NCBI GenBank assembly: GCA_024508355.1
Contig: JAMZEJ010000005.1
Span: 186,001 to 250,000, forward strand
DNA from: Rhizosaccharibacter radicis
GTDB lineage: Bacteria; Pseudomonadota; Alphaproteobacteria; Acetobacterales; Acetobacteraceae
Reading direction: 5' to 3'
DNA length: 64,000 bases
Shown here: piece after piece, positions 9,460 through 29,109 of the stretch
How positions within the stretch are numbered: position 1 is the first letter of the stretch
Layout: each line of letters starts with the position of its first letter
Position numbers and translations under genes: made by a program
The notes under the pieces: model-generated
What the model was told of the DNA's origin: nothing
Database searches by the model: none
The model's input: the letters and a program-made list of their open reading frames with translations, nothing else

Positions 9460-10029
9460 TCAGGCGGCGAAAGGCAGATCGAACGCCTTCAGGAGCGCCT
9501 TCGCCTCGGCATCGGTCTTCGCCGTGGTGACGAAGATGATGTCCATGCCGCGGATCTGGTCCACCTTGTCGTAGTTGATCTCGGGGAACACGATCTGCTC
9601 CTTGAGACCCATCGCGAAATTGCCGCGCCCGTCGAAGCCCTTGTTGGCCGGAAGACCACGGAAGTCGCGGACGCGGGGCAGCGCCACGGTCACGAGACGG
9701 TCGAGGAACTCGTACATCCGGGCACGACGGAGCGTCACCTTCGTGCCGATCGGGAGCCCTTCACGGATCTTGAAGCCGGCGATCGCCTTCTTCGCCACCG
9801 TCTTCACCGGCTTCTGGCCGGCGATGAGCGTGAGTTCGGCCACGGCCGCATCGAGCTTCTTCTGGTCGCCGGCGGCTTCGCCGACGCCCATGTTGATCAC
9901 GATCTTCTCGAGCTTCGGAACCTGCATCAGGTTCTGGAAGCCGAACTGCTCACGCAGCTTCGCACGCAGCTCGTCTTCGTAACGCTTCTGCAGGCGGGGG
10001 ACCGCGCGGGTTTGAATGGTGTCTGACAT
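9460..10029 (-). CDS. rplE: 50S ribosomal protein L5
   Basis: A 189-residue L5, which binds 5S rRNA and contacts S13 and the P-site tRNA. Start [20 protein letters not shown] at ATG 10029; residues upstream in frame are not L5. Diagnostic blocks are [22 protein letters not shown]-like [20 protein letters not shown], and [20 protein letters not shown]. It lies 10 bp after rplX. Confidence 0.97.
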   Translation of the reverse strand: MSDTIQTRAVPRLQKRYEDELRAKLREQFGFQNLMQVPKLEKIVINMGVGEAAGDQKKLDAAVAELTLIAGQKPVKTVAKKAIAGFKIREGLPIGTKVTLRRARMYEFLDRLVTVALPRVRDFRGLPANKGFDGRGNFAMGLKEQIVFPEINYDKVDQIRGMDIIFVTTAKTDAEAKALLKAFDLPFAA

Positions 10030-10039
10030 CCCCGCCTCC

Positions 10040-10360
10040 TTATGCCTCGATGATCTCGCCGGTCGCCTTGGCGACCCGCACCTTGCGACCGTCTTCCAGG
10101 ACCCGGAAGCCGACACGCGTCGGCTTGCCGCTCTTGGGGTCGACCAGCTTCAGGTTCGACAGGTGCACCGGCGCCTCGCGCGAGATGATGCCGCCCTGCT
10201 CACCCATCCGGTTCGGCTTGGTGTGCCGCTTGGCGATCGCCACGCCGCGCACGACCGCCTTGTTCTCCGTCGGATGCACGGAGAGCACCTCGCCCTGGGT
10301 CCCCCTGGACGACCCGGTGATGACGACGACCTGGTCGCCCTTCTTGATGCGGGCAGCCAT
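10040..10360 (-). CDS. rplX: 50S ribosomal protein L24
   Basis: A 106-residue L24, an assembly initiator protein. The KOW-type segment [20 protein letters not shown] (about 6-25) and [20 protein letters not shown] are clear. The ATG at 10360 shares one base with the rplN stop (TGATG). The frame continues upstream but without similarity to L24. Confidence 0.96.
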   Translation of the reverse strand: MAARIKKGDQVVVITGSSRGTQGEVLSVHPTENKAVVRGVAIAKRHTKPNRMGEQGGIISREAPVHLSNLKLVDPKSGKPTRVGFRVLEDGRKVRVAKATGEIIEA

Positions 10361-10728
10361 CACAGCACCTCCGGCGCCAGCGAGATGATCTTCATGAACT
10401 TGCGGGCGCGCAGCTCGCGAACCACCGGCCCGAAGATACGGGTGCCGATCGGCTCCTGCTGCTTGTTGATCAGCACGGCGGCGTTCCGGTCGAAGCGGAT
10501 CGCGCTGCCGTCCGCACGGCGAACCGGGAAGGACGTGCGGACGATCACCGCCTGGTGCACGTCGCCCTTCTTCACCTTGCCGCGGGGGATCGCCTCCTTG
10601 ACGGACACGACGATCACGTCGCCGACCGAGGCGGTCTTCCGCTTGGAACCGCCCAGCACCTTGATGCACTGCACCTGCCGCGCGCCGGAATTGTCGGCGA
10701 CGTCCAGGTTGGTCTCGGGATGGATCAT
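10360..10728 (-). CDS. rplN: 50S ribosomal protein L14
   Basis: A 122-residue L14 at the subunit interface. [34 protein letters not shown] and the C-terminal [12 protein letters not shown] are hallmark sequences. The second residue is Ile rather than the common MIQ start. It follows rpsQ by 19 bp and overlaps rplX by one base. Confidence 0.98.
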   Translation of the reverse strand: MIHPETNLDVADNSGARQVQCIKVLGGSKRKTASVGDVIVVSVKEAIPRGKVKKGDVHQAVIVRTSFPVRRADGSAIRFDRNAAVLINKQQEPIGTRIFGPVVRELRARKFMKIISLAPEVL

Positions 10729-10747
10729 GGACCTCTAGCCTCTACAC

Positions 10748-11029
10748 TCAGGCCGACGCGGCGGCGGATGCCGACACGGCGTCACCCATGGCAGTACCAT
10801 TACGGGCGATCACCGTCCACGTCTTCCGCTTGCTGATCGGCGGACACTCGATGATGCGAACGGTGTCGCCGATCTTGCACTCGTTGGCCTCGTCATGCGC
10901 CGCGTACTTCTTCGAGCGGCGAATGAACTTCTTATAGAGCGGATGCATCACACGACGATCGACCAGGACCGTGACGGTCTTGTCCATCTTGTCGCTGGTC
11001 ACCCGCCCTGTCAGGACGCGCCTCGGCAT
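10748..11029 (-). CDS. rpsQ: 30S ribosomal protein S17
   Basis: A 93-residue S17 binding the 5' domain of 16S rRNA. Start [20 protein letters not shown] at ATG 11029; the conserved [19 protein letters not shown] and [18 protein letters not shown] follow. A short Ala-rich tail (about 12 residues) is additional. It lies 13 bp after rpmC. Confidence 0.96.
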   Translation of the reverse strand: MPRRVLTGRVTSDKMDKTVTVLVDRRVMHPLYKKFIRRSKKYAAHDEANECKIGDTVRIIECPPISKRKTWTVIARNGTAMGDAVSASAAASA

Positions 11030-11042
11030 CGTCCGTCTCCTT

Positions 11043-11267
11043 TCAGGACTTGGGTGCGGCCGAAGCCGCGATCTTCTGCGAATGCTGCACGGTCTTGACC
11101 CGGGCGATCTCGCGACGCACCTGGCGGACACGACCCACAGCTTCCTCCTGCCCCGTCGCCCGCTGGAAGCGCAGGTTGAACTGCTCCTTCTTCAGGTCGA
11201 GCAGGAGGGTCTGCAGCTCGTCCGCGCTCTTGGCGCGCAGATCGGCCGGCTTGGTTGCCTTCGCCAT
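11043..11267 (-). CDS. rpmC: 50S ribosomal protein L29
   Basis: A 74-residue L29, a two-helix protein near the exit tunnel that helps dock trigger factor and SRP. The [20 protein letters not shown] and [11 protein letters not shown] segments and [11 protein letters not shown] identify it. It starts one base after the rplP stop, so the two are likely coupled. Confidence 0.95.
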   Translation of the reverse strand: MAKATKPADLRAKSADELQTLLLDLKKEQFNLRFQRATGQEEAVGRVRQVRREIARVKTVQHSQKIAASAAPKS

Positions 11268-11268
11268 C

Positions 11269-11685
11269 TCAGGCCTCCCCGATCCGGGTCACGAACTTCG
11301 TCTTGATCGGCAGCTTCGCCGCACCGAGGGTCAGCGCCTCGCGGGCGACCTCCGGCGGGACGCCATCGATCTCGAACATGATGCGGCCAGGCTTCACCCG
11401 GGCGACCCAGAATTCGGGCGATCCCTTGCCCGAGCCCATGCGAACTTCCGCCGGCTTGGTGGACACCGGCAGATCCGGAAAGATCCGGATCCACACGCGG
11501 CCCGCGCGCTTCATGGCGCGCGTGATGGCGCGGCGGGACGCCTCGATCTGGCGCGCGGTCACGCGCTCCGGCTCGAGCGCCTTCAGGCCGAAGGCGCCGA
11601 AGTTCAGGGTGGTGCCGCCCTTGGCGACGCCGTGAATGCGGCCCTTATGGGCCTTGCGGAATTTCGTCCGCTTCGGAGAAAGCAT
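11269..11685 (-). CDS. rplP: 50S ribosomal protein L16
   Basis: A 138-residue L16, which helps shape the A site and 5S region. [16 protein letters not shown] and [20 protein letters not shown] are diagnostic; the arginine in the VRMGSGKG motif is the position hydroxylated in E. coli L16. The length is normal. The spacing to rpsC is 24 bp. Confidence 0.98.
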   Translation of the reverse strand: MLSPKRTKFRKAHKGRIHGVAKGGTTLNFGAFGLKALEPERVTARQIEASRRAITRAMKRAGRVWIRIFPDLPVSTKPAEVRMGSGKGSPEFWVARVKPGRIMFEIDGVPPEVAREALTLGAAKLPIKTKFVTRIGEA

Positions 11686-11709
11686 CGTCTTCTATCCTTC
11701 GCGGCCGAA

Positions 11710-12387
11710 TCAGCGCTGCGGCGCCTGCTCGGCGGCCCGGCGATCCTGGGAGAGCGGATCATGGGCGAGGATCTCGCCCTTGAAGATCCACACCTTCACG
11801 CCGCAGGTGCCATAGGTCGTCTTCGCGGTGGCGACACCGTAATCGATATCCGCGCGCAGCGTATGCAGCGGCACGCGGCCTTCGCGATACCACTCCACCC
11901 GGGCGATCTCCGCGCCACCGAGCCGGCCGCCGCAGTTGATGCGGATGCCCTGGGCGCCGAGGCGCATCGCGGACTGCACCGCGCGCTTCATCGCCCGGCG
12001 GAAGGCCACGCGGCGCTCGAGCTGCTGCGCGATGTTCTCCGCCACCAGCTGAGCCTCGATCTCCGGCTTGCGGATCTCGACGATGTTCAGCGCGACGTCG
12101 GTCCGGGCCATGCGGGCCAGATCCTTGCGCAGCACATCGATGTCCTGGCCCTTCTTGCCGATGACCACGCCGGGACGCGCGGCATAGATCGTGACGCGCG
12201 GCTTCTTGGCCGGACGCTCGATCACCACGCGGCTCACGCCGGCACCGCTCAGCTTGCGCCGCAGGTGGGTGCGCAGCTTGAGGTCGTCATGCAGCAGCTT
12301 GGAATAGTCGGCCCCGGCGTACCAGCGGCTGTCCCAGGTGCGGTTGATGCCGAGCCGCAGCCCGATCGGATTGACCTTGTGACCCAT
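11710..12387 (-). CDS. rpsC: 30S ribosomal protein S3
   Basis: A 225-residue S3 at the mRNA entry pore. [20 protein letters not shown] begins it; the type II KH domain carries the GxxG motif in [15 protein letters not shown]. The C-terminal domain includes [20 protein letters not shown] and [15 protein letters not shown]. It is three bases downstream of the rplV stop. Confidence 0.98.
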   Translation of the reverse strand: MGHKVNPIGLRLGINRTWDSRWYAGADYSKLLHDDLKLRTHLRRKLSGAGVSRVVIERPAKKPRVTIYAARPGVVIGKKGQDIDVLRKDLARMARTDVALNIVEIRKPEIEAQLVAENIAQQLERRVAFRRAMKRAVQSAMRLGAQGIRINCGGRLGGAEIARVEWYREGRVPLHTLRADIDYGVATAKTTYGTCGVKVWIFKGEILAHDPLSQDRRAAEQAPQR

Positions 12388-12390
12388 GGA

Positions 12391-12801
12391 TCAGGCCGCC
12401 TTCTTCTCGGAGGATGCGGACTGGCCGGCAGGCGCCTGCTCGGCCACGACGATCTTCAGGTGGCTGAAGAACTTCTCGATCCGCGACGACCGACCACGAC
12501 CGCGGGCATGGAAACGCCGCATGACGATCGACTTGCCGACCTCGGCCTTGGTCACCACGAGCTGGTCGACATCCAGCTGATGGTTGTTCTCGGCATTGGC
12601 GATCGCGCTCTCCAGCGTCTTCTTCACCTGCTGCGCGATGCGCCGCTTGGAGAAGGTCAACGTGGCGACGGCCTGGCCGGCCGGCTTATTGCGGATCAGC
12701 CCGGCGACGAGGTTGAGCTTGCGCGGGCTCACCCGGATGTTCCGGGTGATCGCCTGCGCCTCGGTCTCGCTCAGGGTGCGGGGATGGTTAGGCTTGCTCA
12801 T
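12391..12801 (-). CDS. rplV: 50S ribosomal protein L22
   Basis: A 136-residue L22 whose hairpin lines the exit tunnel. [40 protein letters not shown] and [15 protein letters not shown] are family blocks; the last is the tunnel hairpin, where macrolide-resistance changes occur elsewhere. A leader of about 20 residues and an Ala/Ser/Lys-rich tail make it longer than E. coli L22 (110). Only two bases separate it from rpsS. Confidence 0.97.
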   Translation of the reverse strand: MSKPNHPRTLSETEAQAITRNIRVSPRKLNLVAGLIRNKPAGQAVATLTFSKRRIAQQVKKTLESAIANAENNHQLDVDQLVVTKAEVGKSIVMRRFHARGRGRSSRIEKFFSHLKIVVAEQAPAGQSASSEKKAA

Positions 12802-12803
12802 GA

Positions 12804-13082
12804 TCAGCCCCGCCTCGCCTTCTTGTCGGAGGAATGGCCGGTGAAGGTGCGGGTCGGCGAGAACTCGCCGAACTTGTGACCGACCATGTTCTCGGTGACC
12901 TGCACCGGCAGGAACTTGTGGCCGTTATAGACGCCGAACGTCAGGCCGACAAAGTGCGGCAGGATGGTCGAGCGGCGCGACCAGATCCTGATCACCTCGT
13001 TGCGGCCCGACGCGCGCGACGCGTCGGCCTTGTTCAGCAGATACCCGTCCACGAACGGGCCCTTCCAGACGGAACGTGCCAT
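12804..13082 (-). CDS. rpsS: 30S ribosomal protein S19
   Basis: A 92-residue S19 of the head, paired with S13. [36 protein letters not shown] and [19 protein letters not shown] are all intact. It lies 15 bp after rplB. Confidence 0.98.
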   Translation of the reverse strand: MARSVWKGPFVDGYLLNKADASRASGRNEVIRIWSRRSTILPHFVGLTFGVYNGHKFLPVQVTENMVGHKFGEFSPTRTFTGHSSDKKARRG

Positions 13083-13097
13083 CTTCGTTCGTGTCCC

Positions 13098-13928
13098 TTA
13101 CTTGCCGGTCTTGCGGCGACGGATGATGAGGCTGTCCGTGCGCTTGTTGACGCGCGTCTTCGCCCCCTTGGTCGGCTTGCCCCACGGCGTGACCGGATGA
13201 CGGCCACCCGAGGTACGGCCCTCGCCGCCGCCGTGCGGATGGTCGACCGGGTTCATCACCACGCCGCGGTTGTGTGGGCGACGACCAAGCCAACGCGCGC
13301 GGCCGGCCTTGCCGATGCTCTGGTTCATGTTGTCGGGGTTCGACACCGCGCCGACGGTCGCCATGCATTCGGCGCGAACCACGCGGAGCTCGCCCGACTG
13401 CAGCTTGATCTGCGCGTAGCCAGAGTCCTTGCCGACCAGCTGGGCGTAGGTGCCAGCCGAGCGCGCGACCTTGCCGCCCGCACCCTGCTTGAGCTCGATG
13501 TTGTGCACGATCGTACCCACCGGCATCGCGGCCAGCGGCATCGCATTGCCCGGCTTGATGTCGACGCGCGCGCCGGCCACCACCTGGTCGCCCACCTTCA
13601 GGCGCTGCGGCGCGAGGATGTAGGACAGCTCGCCGTCCTGGTACTTCACCAGAGCGATGAACGCCGTACGGTTGGGGTCGTACTCGAGCCGCTCCACCGT
13701 CGCCGCCACGTCGAACTTGCGACGCTTGAAGTCGACATAGCGGTAGGACTGCTTGTGCCCGCCCCCGCGGAACCGCGAGGTCGTGCGACCATGGTTGTTG
13801 CGGCCGCCGGACTTGTTCTTGCCCTCGGTCAGCGTCTTGACCGGCTTGCCCTTCCACAGCTCCGACCGGTCGATCAGGACCGTGCCGCGCAGCGACGGGG
13901 TGACGGGGCTAAAGTGCTTCAATGCCAT
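13098..13928 (-). CDS. rplB: 50S ribosomal protein L2
   Basis: A 276-residue L2, central to subunit joining and peptidyl transfer. [20 protein letters not shown] begins it; [19 protein letters not shown] holds the conserved histidine near the peptidyl-transferase centre. The C-terminus is basic ([15 protein letters not shown]). The length is normal and it follows rplW by 16 bp. Confidence 0.98.
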   Translation of the reverse strand: MALKHFSPVTPSLRGTVLIDRSELWKGKPVKTLTEGKNKSGGRNNHGRTTSRFRGGGHKQSYRYVDFKRRKFDVAATVERLEYDPNRTAFIALVKYQDGELSYILAPQRLKVGDQVVAGARVDIKPGNAMPLAAMPVGTIVHNIELKQGAGGKVARSAGTYAQLVGKDSGYAQIKLQSGELRVVRAECMATVGAVSNPDNMNQSIGKAGRARWLGRRPHNRGVVMNPVDHPHGGGEGRTSGGRHPVTPWGKPTKGAKTRVNKRTDSLIIRRRKTGK

Positions 13929-13944
13929 TTCGATCTACCCCGCG

Positions 13945-14280
13945 TCAGCCGAGCCGGGCGGAAAGGTCGATCGAATCGCCTTCCGCGAGCTGGACGAACG
14001 CCTTCTTGACGTCGGAGCGCTGCCCCGGGCGGCCGCGGAAACGCTTGGCCTTGCCCTTCTGCACGAGCGTGTTCACGCCCAGCACCTTGACGCCGAACAG
14101 CCCCTCGACGGCCGCCTTGATCTCCGGCTTGGACGCCTCGATCGCGACCCGGAACACCACCTGGTTCTTCTCCGAAAGGGCGGTCGCCTTCTCGGTGATC
14201 ACCGGCGCGCGGACGATGTCGAACATCGCCTCGCGCGAAATACGCTCCGCCTTGCGGCGGATGGCCAGCACGTTGGTCAT
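13945..14280 (-). CDS. rplW: 50S ribosomal protein L23
   Basis: A 111-residue L23, the exit-site dock for trigger factor and SRP. The core is [20 protein letters not shown] and [20 protein letters not shown]. About 18 residues precede the core, so an internal ATG (MFDIVRAP) is a possible alternative start. I keep ATG 14280 because it overlaps the rplD stop by 4 bp (ATGA), a coupling arrangement. Confidence 0.94.
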   Translation of the reverse strand: MTNVLAIRRKAERISREAMFDIVRAPVITEKATALSEKNQVVFRVAIEASKPEIKAAVEGLFGVKVLGVNTLVQKGKAKRFRGRPGQRSDVKKAFVQLAEGDSIDLSARLG

Positions 14281-14891
14281 GCCAGGCGCTCCTTCAGGCC
14301 CTCGACACCGGCGCGGGTGATCACCAGCACCTCGTGGTTGAGGATGTCGTAGACGTTGGCGCCGACGGACGGCAGCACATCGATCTTCGGCAGGTTGCGG
14401 GCGGCGCGGAGGAAGGTCTCGTCCACGGCACCATCGACGATCAGCGCCGAGTTCCAGCCGAGAACGGCGAGCTGCTTGGCGAGGTCGGCGGTCTTGCCGG
14501 TGCCGGTCGCGGCATCCAGCACCACCAGCTTGCCTTCGGCCTGCTTCTGCGACAGGGCGGAGATCAGGCCGAGGCGACGCACCTTCTTGGGCAGGTCGTA
14601 GCCATGGTCACGCACGACCGGACCGTGAACGGCACCGCCGGTGCGGAACTGCGGCGCGCGCAGCGAGCCCTGGCGGGCGTTGCCGGTGCCCTTCTGCCGG
14701 TATGGCTTCTTCGTGGTGCCCGACACCTCGCCCATGCCCTTCACCTTGTGGGTGCCGGCACGGCGCTTGGCGAGCTGCCAATGAACCACGCGCGCCATGA
14801 TGTCGGCGCGAGGCTCTGCGGCGAAGATCTCGTCGGGCAGCGTGGCGGAGCCGGCGCTGCCGTTGTCGAGGGTCTTGATTTCGACGTCCAT
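14277..14891 (-). CDS. rplD: 50S ribosomal protein L4
   Basis: A 204-residue L4, whose loop reaches the exit tunnel; in E. coli it also represses the S10 operon. The loop region [20 protein letters not shown] and [20 protein letters not shown] are conserved. No L4-responsive leader could be demonstrated upstream of rpsJ, because only 45 bp separate it from tuf. The spacing to rplC is 11 bp. Confidence 0.97.
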   Translation of the reverse strand: MDVEIKTLDNGSAGSATLPDEIFAAEPRADIMARVVHWQLAKRRAGTHKVKGMGEVSGTTKKPYRQKGTGNARQGSLRAPQFRTGGAVHGPVVRDHGYDLPKKVRRLGLISALSQKQAEGKLVVLDAATGTGKTADLAKQLAVLGWNSALIVDGAVDETFLRAARNLPKIDVLPSVGANVYDILNHEVLVITRAGVEGLKERLA

Positions 14892-14902
14892 TGCCCTCTT
14901 CC

Positions 14903-15592
14903 TCAGCCAGCCGTCGCGGTGGTCGCGAGCGCCGCCGGATACGGCGCGTCGGCGTGGCGAGCCTTCTTGATCGCATCGCGGATCAGCACGAGCTCGTTCT
15001 TCGAGCCGGGCACCGCGCCCCGGACCATGATCAGGTTCTTCTCGGCATCCACATGCGCCACCTCGAGATTCAGGGTGGTGATGCGCTCATGTCCGAGGTG
15101 ACCGGCCATCTTCTTGTTCTTGAAGGTCTTGCCGGGATCCTGACGGTTACCGGTGGAACCCAGCGAACGGTGGCTGATGGACACGCCGTGCGAGGCCTCG
15201 AGGCCCGCGAAATTCCACCGCTTCATGCCGCCGGCGAAACCCTTGCCCTTGCTCGTGCCGGTGACGTCAACCTTCTGGCCGACCACGAAGTGGCTGGCGG
15301 AAAGGGTGGCACCCGGCTCCAGCAGCGCATCGGCCGCCACGCGGAACTCCACGAGGTTCTTCTTCGGCTCCACCTTCACCCGGGCGAAATGCCCACGGTT
15401 CGGCTGGGACACGTTCTTCACCTTGGCCGTGCCCGAGCCGAGCTGGACGGCGGTGTAGCCGTCGCGCTCGACCGTGCGGGCGTCGACCACCTGCAGGTTG
15501 TCGAGGTGAAGCACGGTGACGGGCACGTGAGTGCCGTCCTCCTTGAACAGCCGGGTCATGCCCAGCTTCTTTGCGATCAATCCGGTGCGCAT
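14903..15592 (-). CDS. rplC: 50S ribosomal protein L3
   Basis: A 229-residue L3. [39 protein letters not shown] and [20 protein letters not shown] are diagnostic; the glutamine in NRQDPG is the position methylated by PrmB in E. coli. The C-terminal region has an alphaproteobacterial Ala-rich extension. It follows rpsJ by 10 bp. Confidence 0.98.
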   Translation of the reverse strand: MRTGLIAKKLGMTRLFKEDGTHVPVTVLHLDNLQVVDARTVERDGYTAVQLGSGTAKVKNVSQPNRGHFARVKVEPKKNLVEFRVAADALLEPGATLSASHFVVGQKVDVTGTSKGKGFAGGMKRWNFAGLEASHGVSISHRSLGSTGNRQDPGKTFKNKKMAGHLGHERITTLNLEVAHVDAEKNLIMVRGAVPGSKNELVLIRDAIKKARHADAPYPAALATTATAG

Positions 15593-15602
15593 CGTCTGGA
15601 CC

Positions 15603-15911
15603 TTACAGCTTGATCTCGACGTCCACGCCGGCGGCGAGGTCGAGCTTCATGAGAGCGTCCACGGTCTGCGGCGTCGGCTCGACGATGTCGAGCAGCCGGC
15701 GATGAGTCCGAATCTCGAACTGCTCGCGGCTCTTCTTGTCCACGTGGGGGGAGCGGTTCACGGTGAACCGCTCGATATGCGTCGGCAGCGGGATAGGACC
15801 CCGAACCCGCGCACCCGTACGCTTCGCCGTGTTCACGATCTCCTTGGTGCTGTTGTCCAGCACCCGGTGATCGTACGCCTTCAGGCGAATGCGGATGTTC
15901 TGGTTGTCCAT
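15603..15911 (-). CDS. rpsJ: 30S ribosomal protein S10
   Basis: A 102-residue S10, which in other bacteria also pairs with NusB in antitermination. [40 protein letters not shown] and [20 protein letters not shown] match the family. It is 45 bp downstream of tuf and no separate promoter is obvious, so transcription probably continues from the str genes. Confidence 0.98.
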   Translation of the reverse strand: MDNQNIRIRLKAYDHRVLDNSTKEIVNTAKRTGARVRGPIPLPTHIERFTVNRSPHVDKKSREQFEIRTHRRLLDIVEPTPQTVDALMKLDLAAGVDVEIKL

Positions 15912-15956
15912 TTTGAGTTCAGTCCAACGTCACAGGTTCGGGGCCATCCAGCGTTC

Positions 15957-17147
<1,191 letters not shown>

Positions 17148-17222
17148 CGTCTCTCTCCGGGGATCCGCGACGACCGTGCCGCCGATCCGGTTGGAAGGGT
17201 TCTGCCTTGGAAGGGGGACCGC

Positions 17223-17714
<492 letters not shown>

Positions 17715-18086
17715 TTACTTCGGCCGCTTCGCGCCGTAGAGCGAGCGACGCTGACGCCGCTTCGCGATGCCCTGCGTATCCAGCACGCCGCGCAGGATGT
17801 GGTAGCGCACGCCCGGAAGGTCCTTCACGCGGCCGCCACGGATGAGCACCACGGAGTGCTCCTGCAGGTTGTGACCTTCGCCGGGGATGTAGCTCACCAC
17901 CTCGTAGCCGTTCGTCAGGCGCACCTTCGCGACCTTACGGAGCGCCGAGTTCGGCTTCTTCGGGGTGGTCGTGTAGACGCGGGTGCAGACGCCACGCTTC
18001 TGGGGGCAACCCTGGAGGGCCGGCACCTTGTTGCGCTTTGCCGCGGGCTCGCGCCCCTTGGCGATCAGCTGGTTGATGGTCGGCAT
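17715..18086 (-). CDS. rpsL: 30S ribosomal protein S12
   Basis: A 123-residue S12, a decoding-centre protein. [20 protein letters not shown] and [20 protein letters not shown] are present. Lys43 and Lys88 (counting Met) have the wild-type identity associated with streptomycin sensitivity, and Asp89 is the residue methylthiolated in other bacteria. It is the first gene of the cluster, with about 350 bp of noncoding DNA before the divergent membrane-protein gene. Confidence 0.98.
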   Translation of the reverse strand: MPTINQLIAKGREPAAKRNKVPALQGCPQKRGVCTRVYTTTPKKPNSALRKVAKVRLTNGYEVVSYIPGEGHNLQEHSVVLIRGGRVKDLPGVRYHILRGVLDTQGIAKRRQRRSLYGAKRPK

Positions 18087-18439
18087 ACGCCCTTCCGATC
18101 CTTAACACTCGTTCGGCCGGCCAACCGGACCCCGGGGCGAGAACCGCCAGCTACAACAAAACCCGCACGATGCCGGACACAGAGCCCGAACCGTACGGTG
18201 TTTCCTGATGACGCGCGGCCTTGGCCCCCTGTAGCAACGGGGGCGGTGCCGCACGCTTCGGTGCTGCATCGGCGGCTTTCGCCCGACCCACGTGGGTCAA
18301 GGCCAGCCGAGGGGGCGATACCTACGGTCCGGCCCCGACCGAGTCAAGCGCTATCGTGCCCGGGACTCGGGCGGCTACAAGCCGCACGGCGGAAGGTGCG
18401 GGCCGGCTCGGTGCGCTGCCGCCGGAGGGACGCGCCGGC
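18087..18439. promoter_or_regulatory. Divergent control region rpsL / membrane-protein gene
   Basis: This 353-bp gene-free stretch must hold the promoter of the whole str-S10-spc cluster. It contains a 6-bp hairpin (18224-18244), a 14-bp perfect palindrome (GACCCACGTGGGTC, 18285-18298) and a weak minus-strand promoter candidate at 18319-18347. A GGAGGG ribosome-binding site for the plus-strand gene is at 18424-18429. I saw no small ORF or RNA gene in it. Confidence 0.5.
18319..18347 (-). promoter_or_regulatory. Weak candidate promoter for rpsL and the ribosomal cluster
   Basis: On the minus strand TTGACT (18347-18342) and TAGGTA (18324-18319) are separated by 17 bases. The -35 element is good and the -10 poor. 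The start would lie about 225 bp upstream of rpsL, leaving a long leader that includes the 14-bp palindrome at 18285-18298. Confidence 0.3.
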
Positions 18440-20191
18440 ATGCCGCTCCGTTCGATGACGCCCTGGCAGCGGCCGGTTTTTTGCACGGTTTTGGCCGGCG
18501 CGGCTCTGGCCTGGCTGGTGCTCAGCGGGCACCGCCTCCTGCTCACAGGGGACGAGTCGCGATACCTGCTCTATGCGGACGCGATGATCCACCACGGTAG
18601 GCTCATCCTGGATCTGCCCGAATGGTCGGTGCTCAGCCATCAGTCCGCGCTCCCGGTCGGGGGCAGCGGCCTGGTCATGAACTCGGTCTATGTTCCCGTG
18701 CTGTTGTCTCCGGTTGCTGGGCTGTTCGGCCTGCCCGGTCTCCGCTTCATGTCGTTGGGCGCGGGTCTCTGGGGGCTGCGCTGCCTGTACCGGCTGGTGC
18801 GGGCCGCCACCGGCCGGGGGTGGCTGGGCGCGAGCGCGGTCGGCCAAGCGGGCTTCACCCTCCCGCTCCTGCCCTACCTGCACCTCTTCTATATGGAATC
18901 GTTCGTGTTCGCCTTGGTGTGCTGGGGCTGGTGGCGTGTGCAGGATGCCGGCCGCACCCTGCGAGCCGATCTGTTGACCGGCCTGGTTCTCGTCGCGATA
19001 CCGTTCGTCCACATGCGGGGCAGCGTGGTGGCTGCCCTGCTGTTCCTGCTGCTGCTGCACCGGAACAGGACGGTTCAGCTGCGGTGGCGGGCGGCAGCGC
19101 TTGCCGCGATCGCCGCTGGGTTCGGGATGGTGTTCGTCGCGTTGAACATCCGCATCTATGGGAGCACCACCGGCCCGGTGAACACCGCCCGGCCGCCCCT
19201 ACCCTGGGAATGGTTCGACGTGCTGGCGATGCAGCTGTCCAACACCCGGCACGGGCTGCTGGTCTATACCCCGGTCTGGATCGTCGGCTACGCCGGATTG
19301 TGGCTGTCGCTCCGCCGGACCGTGGGGTCCGCGGACACTACGATCCCGCGGCAGGCCCTCGTGTTGGGCGTCGCCGCCGCTCTGACCGGGGTGGGCGTGA
19401 ACCCGGGCGAGTGCTGGCCGGCGCGGTTCTGGGTGTTGTCGGTCCCGATGCTGTCGGTCGGTCTGGCCGTCTGGTGGCGGTCGGTCCGGAGCCCGTTGCC
19501 GCGCGCGCTGGCCTTGCTGCTGGCGGCGATCGGCTTCGTGAACGCCCGGCTCTTCTTCCGCGACGGGAACGCCTTCCTCCTGAGCAGGCAGTTCAACAAC
19601 ACCTACCAGTGGCTGTTCGACCGTTACGGGTTGATCGATCTCAGCCTGATCCTTCCGGTGGAGGTGGGGGACCGGGTCGACACGTTGAACGCCGCTCTCT
19701 GGGCGATGGCCGGCCTGACCGTCCTGATCTCATTCGTGGCCTCGGCCAGACGAGGGATCTGGGCGATCCCTGCGGTCACGGTGTTTCTGGGTATCGGCGA
19801 TCTTGCCCATGTGCAGCGGGTGCCCGACGACGATGTCCATCTGGCCGCAGACGACCATCGGGTCGCCGTGGCGTTGGCCCACCCGATCGAGGCCGGCTTC
19901 TTCCGCCTAGGACCGGGCGTCGAGCCGGTGTTCAGCGAGCCGAGCTGGCGCCGCTACGATTTCGTGGTGCAGAGCGTGAGCGGCAGTTCGTTCGGAACAG
20001 GCGTTGCCGCATCGCACGTGCTCGCCTGGCAATGCCGGTCCGCGGTGTCGGGGTGGTCGATCAAGGCCGTGTCCGGAGCCGGGCTGGACAAGGAGGCTCT
20101 GGTCGCGGCGGTCTACCGGTCACGCTCGGTCCTGATCTTCCTGATGGAGCGGTTCGGTGCGAACGGCTGTCGCGGGATGCGGCAGCGCTGA
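18440..20191 (+). CDS. Predicted multi-pass membrane protein, GT-C glycosyltransferase-like
   Basis: A 583-residue hydrophobic protein with about ten to twelve predicted helices followed by a soluble C-terminal part (about 470-583). The first loop after helix 1 has [14 protein letters not shown] with an acidic pair at 38-39, and a later [18 protein letters not shown] stretch precedes another helix. This layout recalls GT-C transferases that use polyprenyl-phosphate sugars outside the membrane. The assignment is by architecture only; a transporter or orphan membrane protein is possible. The ATG at 18440 has GGAGGG upstream; an in-frame ATG at 18455 is an alternative. It is the only plus-strand gene inside the rpoC-rpsL neighbourhood, and it faces rpoC across a bidirectional terminator. 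Confidence 0.6.
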   Translation: MPLRSMTPWQRPVFCTVLAGAALAWLVLSGHRLLLTGDESRYLLYADAMIHHGRLILDLPEWSVLSHQSALPVGGSGLVMNSVYVPVLLSPVAGLFGLPGLRFMSLGAGLWGLRCLYRLVRAATGRGWLGASAVGQAGFTLPLLPYLHLFYMESFVFALVCWGWWRVQDAGRTLRADLLTGLVLVAIPFVHMRGSVVAALLFLLLLHRNRTVQLRWRAAALAAIAAGFGMVFVALNIRIYGSTTGPVNTARPPLPWEWFDVLAMQLSNTRHGLLVYTPVWIVGYAGLWLSLRRTVGSADTTIPRQALVLGVAAALTGVGVNPGECWPARFWVLSVPMLSVGLAVWWRSVRSPLPRALALLLAAIGFVNARLFFRDGNAFLLSRQFNNTYQWLFDRYGLIDLSLILPVEVGDRVDTLNAALWAMAGLTVLISFVASARRGIWAIPAVTVFLGIGDLAHVQRVPDDDVHLAADDHRVAVALAHPIEAGFFRLGPGVEPVFSEPSWRRYDFVVQSVSGSSFGTGVAASHVLAWQCRSAVSGWSIKAVSGAGLDKEALVAAVYRSRSVLIFLMERFGANGCRGMRQR

Positions 20192-20226
20192 CAGCAAGAC
20201 CCACCCGCCGGGGCTCGAAACGCGGA

Positions 20227-20254
20227 AAGGCCGGACCGTCGCCGGTCCGGCCTT
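20227..20254. terminator. Bidirectional terminator between membrane-protein gene and rpoC
   Basis: An 11-bp perfect stem (AAGGCCGGACC at 20227-20237 with GGTCCGGCCTT at 20244-20254) with a six-base loop lies between convergent gene ends at 20191 and 20308. Short T tracts follow on both strands. A second 6-bp hairpin is at 20272-20288. Confidence 0.75.
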
Positions 20255-20307
20255 CCGAGCCGAGAAAGGACGCCGCCGTGTAGGCGGCTCCTTCGGTCCT
20301 GCGACCC

Positions 20308-24501
<4,194 letters not shown>

Positions 24502-24522
24502 GCGGAACCCCTCGGAGGGCGC

Positions 24523-24546
24523 CCGCCGGCAGGACAGAGCCGGCGG
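24523..24546 (-). other. Intercistronic hairpin between rpoB and rpoC
   Basis: A perfect 8-bp stem (CCGCCGGC at 24523-24530 with GCCGGCGG at 24539-24546) with an eight-base loop lies about 20 bases upstream of the rpoC start. There is no U-run, so it is more likely an mRNA structure than a terminator. Confidence 0.5.
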
Positions 24547-24607
24547 ACCATGATGGAATTCGAAAGCGCGAGACGGGCGGGACTTCTCGCCCCGCTCCGG
24601 GGTCGGA

Positions 24608-28780
<4,173 letters not shown>

Positions 28781-29109
28781 CGTGTTGTCCTGCCCCGTCG
28801 CTCGCACCGGCCGGAGCCACCAGCGGATCAGCGCGTCGCCATCGCGCGATCCGGCCGGAAACCCAGGCCGCTCAATTCCGTTCGCGATGTCAGCCCCAGG
28901 CCGACACCACTACCGCCAGAAGGCGGCTAGATCAGACCCCCATCGCCATGCGGCGTCCCGGGCTCGCCCGGCGGGATCGTGTGGAGGCTTACGGGCCCCC
29001 ACGGCCAGAAGGGCGGAATCCGGCTCGGATCCCGCCCCCTGTCACGAAGATATGGCCCTCGGGCCGCCGGACGGAAGGCCCGCCGACCCCAGGCCGTCGA
29101 TCAAGCTGA
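28781..29109 (-). promoter_or_regulatory. rplL-rpoB intergenic region
   Basis: A 329-bp gene-free stretch. In E. coli this junction carries an attenuator and RNase III site that set the ratio of L7/L12 to beta. Here it contains a two-tier hairpin at 29011-29037, a 6-bp hairpin at 29060-29082, and a CCGCC/GGCGG hairpin at about 28913-28926. I found no convincing promoter and no ORF that looks coding. Confidence 0.5.
29011..29037 (-). other. Two-tier hairpin, rplL-rpoB attenuator candidate
   Basis: GGGCGG (29011-29016) pairs with CCGCCC (29032-29037). Inside it ATCCG pairs with CGGAT around a GCT loop, with one A/C mismatch between the tiers. This gives eleven pairs in 27 bases. On the minus-strand RNA the following bases are TTCTGG, a weak U tract. 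Confidence 0.5.
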
